Positions 14,001-24,747 of a DNA stretch of 64,000 bases are shown here, one piece after another. The position numbers were made by a program, and so were the translations under genes. The number at the start of each line of letters is the position of its first letter. The first letter of the stretch is position 1. The notes under the pieces are model-generated. The model saw nothing but the letters and a program-made list of their open reading frames with translations. It searched no databases and was not told the DNA's origin. The stretch is from Anas platyrhynchos (taxonomy: Eukaryota > Chordata > Aves > Anseriformes > Anatidae): the NCBI RefSeq assembly GCF_047663525.1, contig NC_092594.1, positions 36,007,001 through 36,071,000 of the forward strand, in the 5' to 3' direction.

Positions 14001-16195
14001 AATGCCTTTAATGGTCCCCAGTTGCTGTAAGTATCCGTACTTGTAGGCAACGTATGAAGTGATTCTGCCCGTTGGTACAATCACGCTGTCCCAAATGTCC
14101 CACTGTGTGATACGTGTCTTACAGCAGCAAATCTGAGGTGTGCCGCCTTCGCCTTGTCTTTTCAGCTTGTTTCAGCTTACAGTTCTGCTTTTGTATGAAG
14201 CTGGTTCCCGCTCCTCAGTTGGCTGGCAGTCATCTGGTGAAGTGGAAAGGCTAAAGGCTGCTACAAATGAGCTGTCAAATGACTTATGTAATTGCTCATA
14301 GCTACTGAAACACGTTCAGATCTCTGCATGCTCTCCTCAGCCACACCGAAGAGGACACTGATGACACTGAGGTACCTGCTTCTGCAACCCCTGGCCCATT
14401 TTTGTTTGGAGAAAAAAAATGACTGCTTTCTTCAGTCTGCGTTGCAGGTTGTCAGTTTGACAACTTCCCTGTTCCTGAGCCCTAACCTCAACCTAGAAGT
14501 GAGACTGAGACCAGGCAGCCTCTCGGGCCTCTAGCACGAAGATAAGCAGGGAGAAAGTGGCAAGTTTCCTTCAGGGGCCTTGTTGCAGACCTGCTTTTAC
14601 CACAGAGCTTGATTTTTCTTTTCTCTGAACCACGATCCTTGCCCTGAGCAGCCTGACATGTAAGCAAGCACTTGTATTGCCTGTTATCCATGAGGAGGGG
14701 GAGCTGAGGGATCTCCTGATGCAGAAGGGTCTTTGTGCTGCTGGAGATGTCCCAGTGAGGGGGAAGCAAATGGCCAGATACAGAAGAATCTCTCTTCTGT
14801 GTGCGTATGTGTTATTTCTAAGACAGGACTTAAAAACGCTTCCAGAGAACAAAACTGCAGGTGTTTATTTGAGGGAGAAGGGAAGGAAAGAGGTTATCAG
14901 CTGCACAGGAAGCCTGAGCCAAGCTGCAGGATGTTTTCAGCCAGTATCTGTGGCTCAGCTTGAGGGGAGCTGCTGTGGGCACGCACTGGGAGCCACTGCT
15001 GCCTTCCTGAGCAAGGGAGGAAGGAGCAGAGCATGGGATGCTGCATGCAGGGGGGCTGGTTTCCAGGTGCCTGGTTACCCAAAGCAGCATCCAAGTCAGC
15101 CCTGGGACCCTTTTTGCTTACACCTTTTCTGGTAGCTCCTTAGGAGACGAGCACTGTAGCTGGAGGCTTGCATTTTGAGGGAGAGATCTGCAGCAGTACA
15201 GACCCCGGTGCCGAGAAGGGGTGGGGGTGAGGTCAGCCACCCGTGTGAGATGGTTTAGGGGTGTGGGGGGGGATATGTAAGGAAATAGGAACAGGGATAT
15301 GTAAATAGGAATAGGGATATGTAAGGAGATAGAGCTCTGTGCTCAGAGCTCTGTTTACCAAAGGCTTCCTTCCCCTCCAGGTCTCCCTTTGTATATAGCA
15401 GCAGCCTGGGAAAGGAAACTGGAAACTGAGCCAAGGAGGAGGGGAAAAAAGAAACAGCCACCTGCAGACTGGTAGTGCTTTGGGAGTAATGTGCACAACA
15501 GAAACATCACTGCTCCCACCTCCCCTTTCCAGCTGATTCTAGGCATTGAGCCCACTTCAACCCTTCCTTCCCCTTTTTGCTCTCATAAGGAAGGAAAAGA
15601 AAGAACGTAAGTTCAAAGGAACTTCCCTGTTTCTGTTGTGAAGGGAAGATGCGGGAGTCTCGCTGGGAGCAGGACAGGAGGGAAGCTGGGGTGGCTGCAT
15701 GGCCGCGGACACGAGGGTGCAGGGAGAGGAGGGTCAGGGCTGGCTCATTCTTCTTCTAGTAGGAGCCTGGTCAAGCCTGCATCTTAAAAAATAGATTGGT
15801 TGGTTCCCACCATATGTGCTCACATCCCTGCCTTAGGGATCTGTGAACCAGGAGCCTCAAGTGCCAGAAATCGCATCTTAGTCCAACCTCTTGTCTTCCA
15901 CCTGCCTGTGTCTGCCACAGAAAAGGAGAGGCAGAGCCTCCCTGCCAAGTCCTGCGCTCTAATGAGCCTTGCTAGAAGTGGCACAGCCCTTCTGAGCCAA
16001 TGTACGACGGGTGTTAACCCTCAGCCAGTCCTGGGACACCTTCACCTGCCATGTGGTGGTTTTAGATGATAATTTGCCACCAGTGTTTTCTCCGTGCGTC
16101 GTGCTGGAGCTCCCCCCTCCACCCCGTGCATGCCAGCCCCTTGGAAACACAGAGCAGGTGAAGGGGGATGAGTTAGCACGTTCTGGGAGGCAGGG
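14001..16195. other. GC-richer spacer between HOOK1 and CYP2J40
   Basis: No gene supported. Several open frames of 90-150 codons occur here, but they overlap on both strands, lack recognisable domains and reflect GC-rich composition. The interval contains the small tandem repeat at 15270-15336. Confidence 0.5.
15270..15336. repeat. Three-copy minisatellite (GGGATATGTAA unit)
   Basis: The core GGGATATGTAA recurs at 15270, 15294 and 15314, each followed by a variant of ATAGGA, giving spacings of 24 and 20 bp. It is followed directly by two copies of the self-complementary AGAGCTCT. It looks like a local slippage product. Confidence 0.75.
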
Positions 16196-16353
16196 CCCTC
16201 CGCTTCTGTAGCTACAGATGTAGATTTTATATTTTAAAATATTTAAATTATTAATATAATTATTTACTTTATTATTGTATTATTATAAATAATTATTTAA
16301 ATTATTTAAAATATTAAAATATTTATATTTTAAGAGAGGTCGGAAGCGGAGGG
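16196..16353. repeat. 158-bp imperfect inverted repeat with AT-only core
   Basis: The outer arms CCCTCCGCTTC (16196-16206) and GAAGCGGAGGG (16343-16353) are perfect 11-bp reverse complements. Inside, about 110 bp consists almost only of A and T. The left half of this core is approximately the reverse complement of the right half; for example ATAATTATTTA ends the left half and TAAATAATTAT begins the right half. The unpaired centre is near 16267-16285. A 12-bp palindrome CTGTAGCTACAG (16206-16217) sits just inside the left arm. The block stands out from its GC-rich surroundings and could fold into one long hairpin. No clear target-site duplication was seen. It could be a palindromic MITE relic or an unclassified hairpin. 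Confidence 0.7.
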
Positions 16354-16681
16354 TACTGCCCGTGCTCTGTGTGGGTGTCACCTCATTAATTGCTGTGGTG
16401 TGCCCGAACCCAGCCACAGGCTTTTGTAGTCTTCCTGCTGGCTCACTGGTGTTGTTAGGGTCATTCATATTCATCAGGCCCGCATGAATTGCCTTCACTG
16501 TTCGTGTGCCAACCTCTCTGCTAACGGGGAGCGGTGGTGTGGCTCTGTGCGGCCACCTCTGCCCCAGCATCCCCATCCCCCAAAGCGCTGGCAGGACTGG
16601 TGTCCCCAGACAGTGCTGGGAAGTGCCTGAGCTGCTCTTCTCTTTGCAAAACGCTTTATGACAATAATGTTTCAGGAAGCA

Positions 16682-16687
16682 TTTATT
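16682..16687 (-). terminator. Candidate CYP2J40 polyadenylation signal
   Basis: TTTATT on the + strand reads AATAAA in the gene's direction. It is the first canonical hexamer downstream of the CYP2J40 stop and would give a 3' UTR of about 430-450 nt. No transcript evidence is available. Confidence 0.5.
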
Positions 16688-17116
16688 GATGCACAAGAGA
16701 GATGTTAGGTTTTCTGTTTGTTTTTTTGTTTACAAATTATTTGCCAAAGATAAAGCAAAAAATGTTACCAGTTGCTACCTGTATTAATGTTGTAAAACAA
16801 GTGCTAACAGTGAGAACATTGCATTCTCTAAAGCATTGCTAATTTTCTTGCCAAGGTGATCTCTGGCCATCCATCATAAAATGAAGAAATCCCTCAGTCC
16901 CTCATTCATTGCACAGCTGTGCTGCAAGCCCAAAAAGTGCCCTGGCAGATCCTGTACTAACTGCCTTTCTGATCTGATACAGACTGCAAGGTCTGTCTGT
17001 AAGAAGAAATGATTTTGCGATTGCTTTAAAAGAAAAACCAGCCTCTCCCTGCAGGCAGGAGGTTGGCACCTTGCAGCCAAGCTGCTCCCTCTCCAAGAAG
17101 TGTGGCCACAGCTTGC

Positions 17117-20100
17117 CTACCGCGGCACGGCGCAGATCTTGTAGGGCTGGGGTGCCAGCGTTATGCCCAGCCTGAACTGGAGGTTGAGGGTGGTGTCCGG
17201 CGGAGCCTGGATGGTGAATTTCTGGAGCAGCGTTGTGAAGAAGAGGAAGAGCTCGGTGCGTGCCAGCAGCTCACCCAGGCAGGCACGTTTCCCTGCGGAG
17301 ACAGCCACCCACCTTCAGCCTTCACTGCCTGCCGCCTTGTTTTCTCTGCCAAAAAAGCCTCCCCCTGCAGGAGCGTCACCCAGCCCACACCGCCTTGCCC
17401 ACGTCACGCTTCAAAGACCAGTTTTGCACCCAAACTGAGCTTCCCAAGGTGCTACAGCACAGGCTGCCCCCAGCCTGGGTGGCTTGCTGTCTCCATTGTG
17501 CAGCTGGAAGACCCAGTCCAGTGATTCAGGACGGAAGCACCCAAATCCAGCAAATCTTACCTACAGAAAATGGCATAAATGCCTCCCTTTTCCAGAACTG
17601 GCCATCCTTCAGGAAATGCTCAGGGTTAAAAGTGTTTGGGGTTTCCCACTCCTCCTTGTCAAACATCACAGAGGTTATATTTGGGATCATAACAGTGCCC
17701 TGAGAGGAGAAAAAGAAAACCACTTTGCACCTTCTCTGCTGCTGCCAACAGGAGGCGGATTTTTATCCTCCCTTCTCCTTCCCATGAAGAGCATCGATAG
17801 TCAAAGCTGTTGCGAGTATTTATCACCCATCACGTGGCTGGATTGTGATCATTATATACCTACAACCTTCTGTCATCTGCAGTGTTTTTGTTTGCTGCAA
17901 CCACAGGCCGAAGTTCACCTAAACCACAGCAGTGTGATAAGGGATCCCTGCCTGAGTGGTGCGCGCAGGGGCCCTGCCCCATGGCGTTCAGCCCGGGTGT
18001 GCACGATTCACCCTGCTCCAGGATGGTGTTTGGACAGAGAAACCCCCACGGGATCGCTAGGAGTGAGCTCTGCGAGGGGTAGGGATGCTGTGGGTTGGTG
18101 CCTCCTGCCTGCGAGCGAGTGGCCCTGCCCCGAAACTGTGCCTGGGAGGTGGAGTCTCCTCCTTGCACCTCGGTGCTCAGGAGTGGAGTTACCTTGGGCA
18201 CGAGGAAGCCAGCCAGGACCGTGTCCTTCACTGTCAGCCTGGGCACGTTGAAGGGGATGATGTTGCTTTTCCTCTGCACCTCGTGGATGACAGCGTTGGT
18301 GTAGGGCATCTTGTTCCTGTCCTCCAGGGCTGGCTGCCGTGACTGCCCGATCACTGCATCGATCTCGGCCTGCACGCGGGCTGTTTGGGAAGAGCAAGGA
18401 TCAGCCAAGATGTAGCAAAAACATTAAAAAAACAACACGGGGACAATGTGGGGTGTTTGCCGTGAGGCTCCCTGAAGGACCAGCCCAGGTCAGCCATGGA
18501 GCACCAAGGGAGGCCTGGAAAAAAATGTTTTTACCTTGAGTGCAGGGGGATTCCTGTTTTTTTCTCTCAAAGAGAGTCTCCCATCGAGCTGTGAGAGTTA
18601 AAACCAAGCAAAAGTCCCGTTGCTAACTGTACCTTGAATTTCGGGATAGATGGCCATGTAGAGTAGAGCCCAGCGGATAGTAGTGGAGGTGGTCTCGGTC
18701 CCGGCAAAGAACAGGTCGAGTGTGCACGCCACCAGGTTTTCCTCACGCAAGTTGCTGCTGTTGGGCTTCACAAAAAGGTGTGTTAGTGCTGCACGAACAG
18801 CGAGGACTTGCCTGCACCACATCTGCACCACGTCAACCCCAAGGGCTTTGGTAGAAGCCCCAAGCCCCATACAGCCCCATCCCACCGATGGGTCCATCCT
18901 AAGCACAGCTATGGCCACCCCTGCAGCTCAGATGGAGAATTTGGGCTCGTTTCTTGTCCCTCCTGACTTTTAATCCCCACTGCAGAAGGGTTTGCTCTGC
19001 TTGCTGACCTTGGTCATCTCCTCCAGGTAGCTGTCGATGAAGTCCCGGCTCTCTGAGGGGTTCCGGTCCTCCTTGTGTTTTTCGATCCTCTCAATCACAA
19101 AATTTTTCATCAACTTCCAGTTCCTAAAAATGTTTTGGTGGGATCCAGGCAGGAACTGTACTATTGTGGGGAAAAAGTTGTACAGCTTTGGACAGAAAAG
19201 AAAAAGAGCAAATTGAGTAAAGGGCTGGAAAACCACTTCCATTTTCAAAGCTTGAGAAGCTTGCACTGCCACGCTTGCTACACTGCTGGAGTAGGTGGAA
19301 ATAACTTAGCTCCGGGAAAGCATTACAAAAAAAATTGGTGTCTCTGTTATGAGAGTGACTGGTGCACTACTCAGTCACAGTGGGGCCTGCAGCTTCACCA
19401 GGATGCCTCCAGGGAGCGAGAGGGGCCACACAGCTGTGGGAACCCACATGGAAAACCTGGTCCCAGAGCAGAGGAGAACATCTGGGCTTGGCCTACCCTC
19501 TACGTTCAGTGACAGAAAGGCTGCAGGTTTTGAGGTTGACTCCAGAGAAGCAACCATGGCCTTGAAAAACTGCCTGCTGACTGTGCTGGTGGCAGGAGGG
19601 CTGTACCTGGCTCATAAAGGTCCCGTGGAGTCTAACTGTTTCTTCCATCAGCTGCAGCAGTTTCTGGAATTCCTCATCGTGGTACTCAAACCGATTGCCG
19701 AAGACGATGGAGCAGATGACGTTTGAGACTGCGTTATTGATTTTAAAGTGAGGGTCGAAGGGATTCCCTGGAGAAGGAAAAGGGAACAATCAATTCTCTT
19801 CCAGTCTCCACAAAAAAGGAGGAGGAAACACAGTCATCAGAGGTAAAATATTCCACAAGTAGAAGTGAAGTGAGTGGCCCCTGGTGGGCACCCTGCTGGA
19901 GATCTTTGTTTGGAAAGGAAGGTTGGAAATGCCTGCAGAAGAGCAAATGCCATTTGGATAAACTGGAGACATTGGTGCTTATAGGCACACGAGATTTTAT
20001 AAATATTGCAATGGAACAGTAAGCCAAAGGTGGGCTTTGGGCACTACCTCGCTGCAGCCATCAGTTAATTGGAGGGCAAAACGCTCCTGGAATGAAGCTG

Positions 20101-21548
20101 GGATGCTGGCAGGGTGCTGGCATTGCGTGTGAGCGGAGGTATTTTCAGCAGGCATTAGCACGCAGTGAGTCACGGGGGAAATTTTAATGGGCCAGACTGG
20201 TTTCTGTGTGACATGGTCCTCACCCTGCTCCTCCCTGAACGCCTCGGCGAGGAATCTGCTCTCCTCCTGTATCCGCTCCTCCAGGCTCCTCTTCCCCAGG
20301 CCAAAGTTTCGGAAGGTGCTCAAGGTGAACCTCCTCTGCTGCTTCCACAGGTGCCCGTTGGAGGAGATCAGCCCTGGCAGACACAGCCCACCGTGAGCAA
20401 AGGCAGGTGCCCTCTCCAGGGGGAAGAAGCGTGAGGGCTCTGCCTTTCCCAAGGAGGAGCAGGACCTCTGCCCCTTCCTCCTGGGGTGCGCCCGTGCCCA
20501 TGGCTCTGGTTGGCATCAGTGCCAAACCATGGCACTGTCCCCCAGCCTCATTCCTGGGCACTTTTTCGGGGTCAGCACCATGATTGGGGCTCAGACACAT
20601 GTCCCCAGTGGTAACTCACCCAAGCTGCTGAAGACCTCTGCACTGATAGGCACTTCAGGGCGATCCAAGAAGTTGTCTCCCTGGGTTACAAGGACTTCCT
20701 TGACCAGCTGCAGCCCGCTTACAACTACTGATCTCTGTCTGCCAAGTTCCATGCTGAAGATGTTCCCGTATTTGTCGATAAGCTGGGAAAAGGGTAATTA
20801 AATAAAAGGGGATTCATTCACAAAGAATTTGTCTGTTGGGACAGGGACAGCCCTGGTGTCCTGCAGTGAAGGACAGGAACATTTGCAATGCAAAATTGCA
20901 AATGGGGAAGCTAAGCTTAGGAGAGAAGAGGGGATGGTTGCACAAGCATAGGCTTGATTGCATGTGATCTCTCCTCATTTTCTGAATCAGTGTTCAGGAG
21001 TTGGTGTACATGTGAAATAAACCAAGTAAAGCTCTCCAGGTTGCATTTTCCGGGCCTTGCAAGCCTCAGCTGAGTTAAACAACTCTTGTTTCACGCCCTC
21101 CCCAAAGCCTTTTCACTCCTATCTGATGCACCTGCAGCCGCGGTTGGACCCGTGGCATTGTGCCATGCCCTTTATTCATTGACTGGCTCCTTGTACCTGG
21201 GCAAACTTCATCTACGTTGCTGCTGATTGAGAGCCAAGCTCCTGGCCCCCTGGGTGAGCCCTCCGAGTCCTCGTGGGCTGTGGGGCTTTGTTGGGTTGGG
21301 TTGGGATGGGTTGGGTTGGGTTGGGTTGACCCCCGTGCAATGCTGCAAACACCCCTTACCTTCTGCATCGTGACTAGAGGGTCTGACAAGTTCAGAAATT
21401 GCGTGTTTCCCACAAAGGGGAAGGCAAAGGGGCTTGGGGGGTAACCCTTGGGCTTTCTCCGCTTCATGTAGTCAGCGACGAGCAGGAAGACGAAGAGGAA
21501 GACGAAGAGCACCTGGAAGGAGATGCCATCCCAGACGAGGCGCAGCAT
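17117..21548 (-). CDS. CYP2J40: Cytochrome P450 2J, HOOK1-proximal copy (CYP2J40)
   Basis: ER-anchored monooxygenase of the CYP2J subfamily; its substrate is not known from sequence. Nine exons in transcript order: 21360-21548, 20620-20782, 20224-20373, 19607-19767, 19009-19185, 18633-18765, 18193-18380, 17561-17699, 17117-17292. They sum to 1476 nt, 491 aa, in the standard CYP2 exon-phase pattern. Landmarks: membrane anchor at about residues 9-26, then basic KRRKPK; hinge PPSP (37-40) instead of the usual PPGP; helix C W127 and R131; FGLGK (141-145); I helix AGTETT (301-306); ExxR E358/R361; haem loop F431 to C438 (FSVGKRACLG). Exon 6 is 133 nt rather than 142, a 3-codon difference at its start. 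The start is the first in-frame ATG, though C at -3 makes its context weak. The intron 5 donor (GTCAGC) is weak. The gene is intact; the paralogue name rests on position next to HOOK1. Confidence 0.92.
21291..21328 (+). repeat. (TTGGG)n tract with G-quadruplex potential
   Basis: Eight GGG runs separated by TT or AT lie in CYP2J40 intron 1, about 30 bp below the first exon's donor. The G-rich strand is the + strand, which is the template strand for this gene. The spacing meets the usual four-G-run rule for a quadruplex. Confidence 0.8.
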
Positions 21549-22120
21549 TGGTGGTGGCGAGCTCGGCACACAGCAGGGCAGGGAAGGTGTGCGGGTGAAG
21601 CGGGGGGCACACAGAGCCGTGCGGTGAGGCTGGGGCTGGCCTGGCCTCCAGGTGGCCTTCGGACTCCTGCCCCCTCAGGTTTCGTGAGGCCTGTTTGATT
21701 AAATCCCTTCCTGAGCCAACTCACACATCAACTCTGATCCCATTAAAACTACCCCACGAAACAGCACCTCCCGTCCCCCTCTCTCCTCCCACCTCCCCAC
21801 TGCCGCCTTACAAAGCCCCAGAGATCAGCCTCCTCCTGCAGAGCACAGAAACGAGTCTTGCAGGGCAGGGATTAAACCCTCCTGGCACCGCCGCCGTCCC
21901 CTCACCGTGACGGTCCCGGCCCCTGTCCAAGCACCTCTCGCTGTCCTCGCTCGCGGCAACTGCCTCTTGGTACACACAGTCCTAGAGTGAGCCGGGTTCA
22001 GCTGGGATGTGCGATATAAGGTTGCACAAAACCTTGACAAGCTTGCTGACTCACGGGGCGAGGGTACGTCTCCGCGTGGTGGTGAGGGTAGGATGTGAAC
22101 TCGTCTGCACTCTGAAGCAG
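21549..22120 (-). promoter_or_regulatory. CYP2J40 5' region with NF-E2/MARE-type site
   Basis: CpG-enriched DNA lies upstream of the CYP2J40 start codon. At 22044-22053 the + strand reads TGCTGACTCA followed by C, matching the NF-E2/NRF2-MAF consensus YGCTGASTCAY. A C/EBP-like GTTGCACAAA lies at 22021-22030. An AT-rich TATA-like patch (22013-22019) lies next to it, though it reads better as TATAAG on the + strand than in the gene's direction. The transcription start and any 5' UTR intron are unknown. Confidence 0.45.
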
Positions 22121-24057
22121 CTTCTAGGAATGGTCGCGTCCTGCCCCAGCGGTGACGCTAGCCCTGCTCCCAGCCCGCAGACTTCCCTTCCCGCTGCTTT
22201 TGCTAATGAGGCCGGGTCCCGCTGCCACCCGAGTGTCTGACCACGCACACACCACGCTTCATTTTCACGTACGTTAGGATGGAGGAGCCAGCTCCAGCTG
22301 CTTCGCTCTGGGGACATCCGGAGCTGACAGCAACGCAGAGATGGCCAAGTGCCACAGGGGCACTCCATGTGCAAGGGGGCGAGGCTGCTGCGTGACCCGC
22401 ACACCTGATAAACTTGGACAAGCTGAATCGCTGCTCTGCCATGGAGCTTAAAGGGGAAAGGGCCTGTTTTAGGGGAACACCTCTTTTTATCTCTGGCTTT
22501 CAAGCACACTTAGGCATCGGCATGCGGAAATGCACACGTTCCCTTTCACTCACATGAGATGTTCCACTCATAAAATAAACACGTAATAAACAAGTTCATG
22601 CCTCCTGTCTTTATTGCATGGGGTCTTTACAAACTTTTTTTTTCCTTCTTTTTTTTCTCTTTTTTTTTTTTTTCCTTTTTTTTTCCCGTTTATTTTTACC
22701 ACTGAATTGGGGGAAAAAATAAAAGCGTGCAACCGTTTATTCTCTCCCACGAAGCAGTGTGAGAGTGTGAGTAGAGAAGGAAGCATTATAAGCATTAACG
22801 TAACAGGGAAAGGCAAGTTTAAAGTGGAAGGGATCAAAATTTGTTTGTGAAGCCAATGCAAACAAAACAAGCTGTACCCACACACCAGAGGTCAGACCTG
22901 CACCGGAATGGATAAAAATGGAGAGAAACCAGTGTCCAGTCCTGAGTGGCTCTGAAAACTCCATAGGTGGAAAAAGCCCACAGATCTTTTTTTTTTTTTT
23001 TTTTTACTCTATTAGGAAAAAACGAAAAAAAAAAAATTAAAAAGGCACCTTAGGCACCTGTAACCGCGAAACATTAATTAAAACTACAGTAGGATTAAAG
23101 CAACCGGTTAGAGTCCGGCTGCGAGAGCAGTGGGAGGCGCAGGGCTGAGCAGAGGACTCTCCCATGTGGCCCAGATCTGCCACTGCACAGCGAGGGCTCC
23201 GAGCCCAGGGGAAAGGAAACACGAATTAATCCAGCTTTCCTGTGAAATAACCAGTGTCCTGCAAGTGTGCACGCAGAAAAGTCACTTACAAATGGTCAGA
23301 GGGAAAAAAAGAGTGGAAAAGGTCTGTGCTGTGACTATTAAAGCACATAGGAGACAATATGGGATTTCTAAGTGTTAAAGTCTGGTTGCATAACTGGAAA
23401 AATTCCCCACTAGTCACATACTCAGTGGGCTTTTTTCCAGGGAGGCCCCAGTGTGGGCAGGAGCAGGGTCTCTGTCACGGCCCTGTGCCGTGCCCCAGGG
23501 CCACCTGCTGAGCTTGGGGCTGCAGAGAGGCCTCTGAGCATGGCCCCAGGGCTTTTCTTCCATGTCGTGTGTTTTACGAGCACAGACCTCTCGGCTGTGA
23601 GAAAAATCGCAATAATTTTCTTCAGACAGGATCTTCTGTGAAGCTATTTTATTTGCAGTTGCAATGGTGGGCGTCCTGCCAATTAGGAGCACGTTACAGT
23701 AACCGTGTCATAACCTTTTATTCCCCGTTACCCAACACCTGATCATCTCCCCTGTTTCCTCACTGGCAGAGTACTACAGGTTCACAAGCTACTCGACGCT
23801 CCTCTATACCATATATGTACAATTGTTTTTGATCGACTCTTTAATTTATCCTTTTTTTCTTTTTTTTATGTTTTGAGAACTTGTGGTCTTTTTTTTTTTT
23901 TTTTTTTCTTTTTTACTCTTCCCACACTGCTCATCCTGTTTTTCTTAGTCTTTTACCTTATTTTGGAACACTGAGGCCTTCTACTGTCTACTTATCTGCT
24001 TAGCACTTCTCTTTGTTATGGCTACACAACTCTCTCTGATCACAGAAAGTTAGTTTT
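22121..24057. other. Intergenic spacer between the two CYP2J genes, with T-tracts
   Basis: No exon-like P450 sequence was found on either strand. The main structure is pyrimidine-rich or poly-T runs: 22635-22687, T19 at 22987-23005 and T19 at 23889-23907. After the 22987 tract come AAAAAA and A12 (23025-23036), so the two could pair. On the - strand, AATAAA hexamers at 23722-23717 and 23653-23648 are possible distal poly(A) signals for CYP2J19. Confidence 0.55.
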
Positions 24058-24060
24058 CTG

Positions 24061-24115
24061 CTGCAAAAACACACTCTACTTCAAAAAACATGTTCTACTG
24101 CAAAAACACATCTTA
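24061..24115. repeat. Three-copy 18-19-bp tandem repeat
   Basis: Units begin at 24061, 24079 and 24098 and follow the pattern CTGCAAAAACACACTCTA with a few changes. They lie about 630 bp downstream of the CYP2J19 stop, so they may fall within its 3' UTR or flank. Confidence 0.75.
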
Positions 24116-24747
24116 GTTTCTCATACGGGATAAGCCTTTCCTGCTCGTACAATTTCAATATCGTATTTCTGGAGACCTGCTGGAGACGCAGCTCCTTGTG
24201 CCATCCTGCTTGGGCTGCTACTACCACCTTGTAACCTCCTTAAAATTTCCACATATATGGGAGTAAAAAATGCATGTTTCCTCTGCAAAAATGTCTGCTT
24301 AGATATGGGCTTTCCATAGGAAAAGCAAGCAGCGTTGTGAGGGTGTTGTGAGGAATGTGCAGTCCCCAGGCCTGAGGCCTCCTGAGGCTCAGGATCTGCT
24401 GTGACACCCTGGGTGTCCATAATGGTGCTGGGCAAGAGCCCAGAACTTTCTGGGAGCTGCTGAGGGTGGAGATGAAATCATAGGGCTTTAGAGTTCATGT
24501 ATTTTATCAAACTGATAGAGGGAGGGGGCAGGAGATAAAGGGAAGTGTCCCAAAGGCTTTCCTTATCGCAGTGTGCAGAGTGCGGCCCTCCTACCCTTGC
24601 TACCACTGCCCGCAGGTCAAGCAAGGCCGCTGGGTGCTAGATGTCTGTGACTCGACGTTGCAGCCCAAAATCTAAGGGGGTGGTTGGGAAATGGGGCATT
24701 TTCCAGTGCGTGAGGAGCCAAAGCAGCAAGGAGGGGGCTCAGGAGCA

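Noticed and set aside
14677..15135. 152-codon open frame on the + strand
   Set aside because: Lies in GC-rich spacer with equally long frames in other phases and on the opposite strand; no domain or conserved motif.
16283..16696. 137-codon - strand open frame
   Set aside because: Runs into the AT-only hairpin and contains the likely CYP2J40 poly(A) signal; no recognisable protein features.
17860..18408. 182-codon - strand open frame
   Set aside because: Only its first part is real (CYP2J40 exon 7, 18193-18380); the rest is read-through into intron 7.
21360..21569. Longer N-terminus for CYP2J40 starting at 21569
   Set aside because: The upstream codon is GTG; the first ATG is at 21548 and gives the normal family length. 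The same applies to CYP2J19, where 32916 is GTG and the ATG is at 32898.
22121..24600. A third, degenerate CYP2J copy between the two genes
   Set aside because: No haem-loop, I-helix or ExxR-like reading was found on either strand; the spacer is mainly T-tracts and unique sequence.
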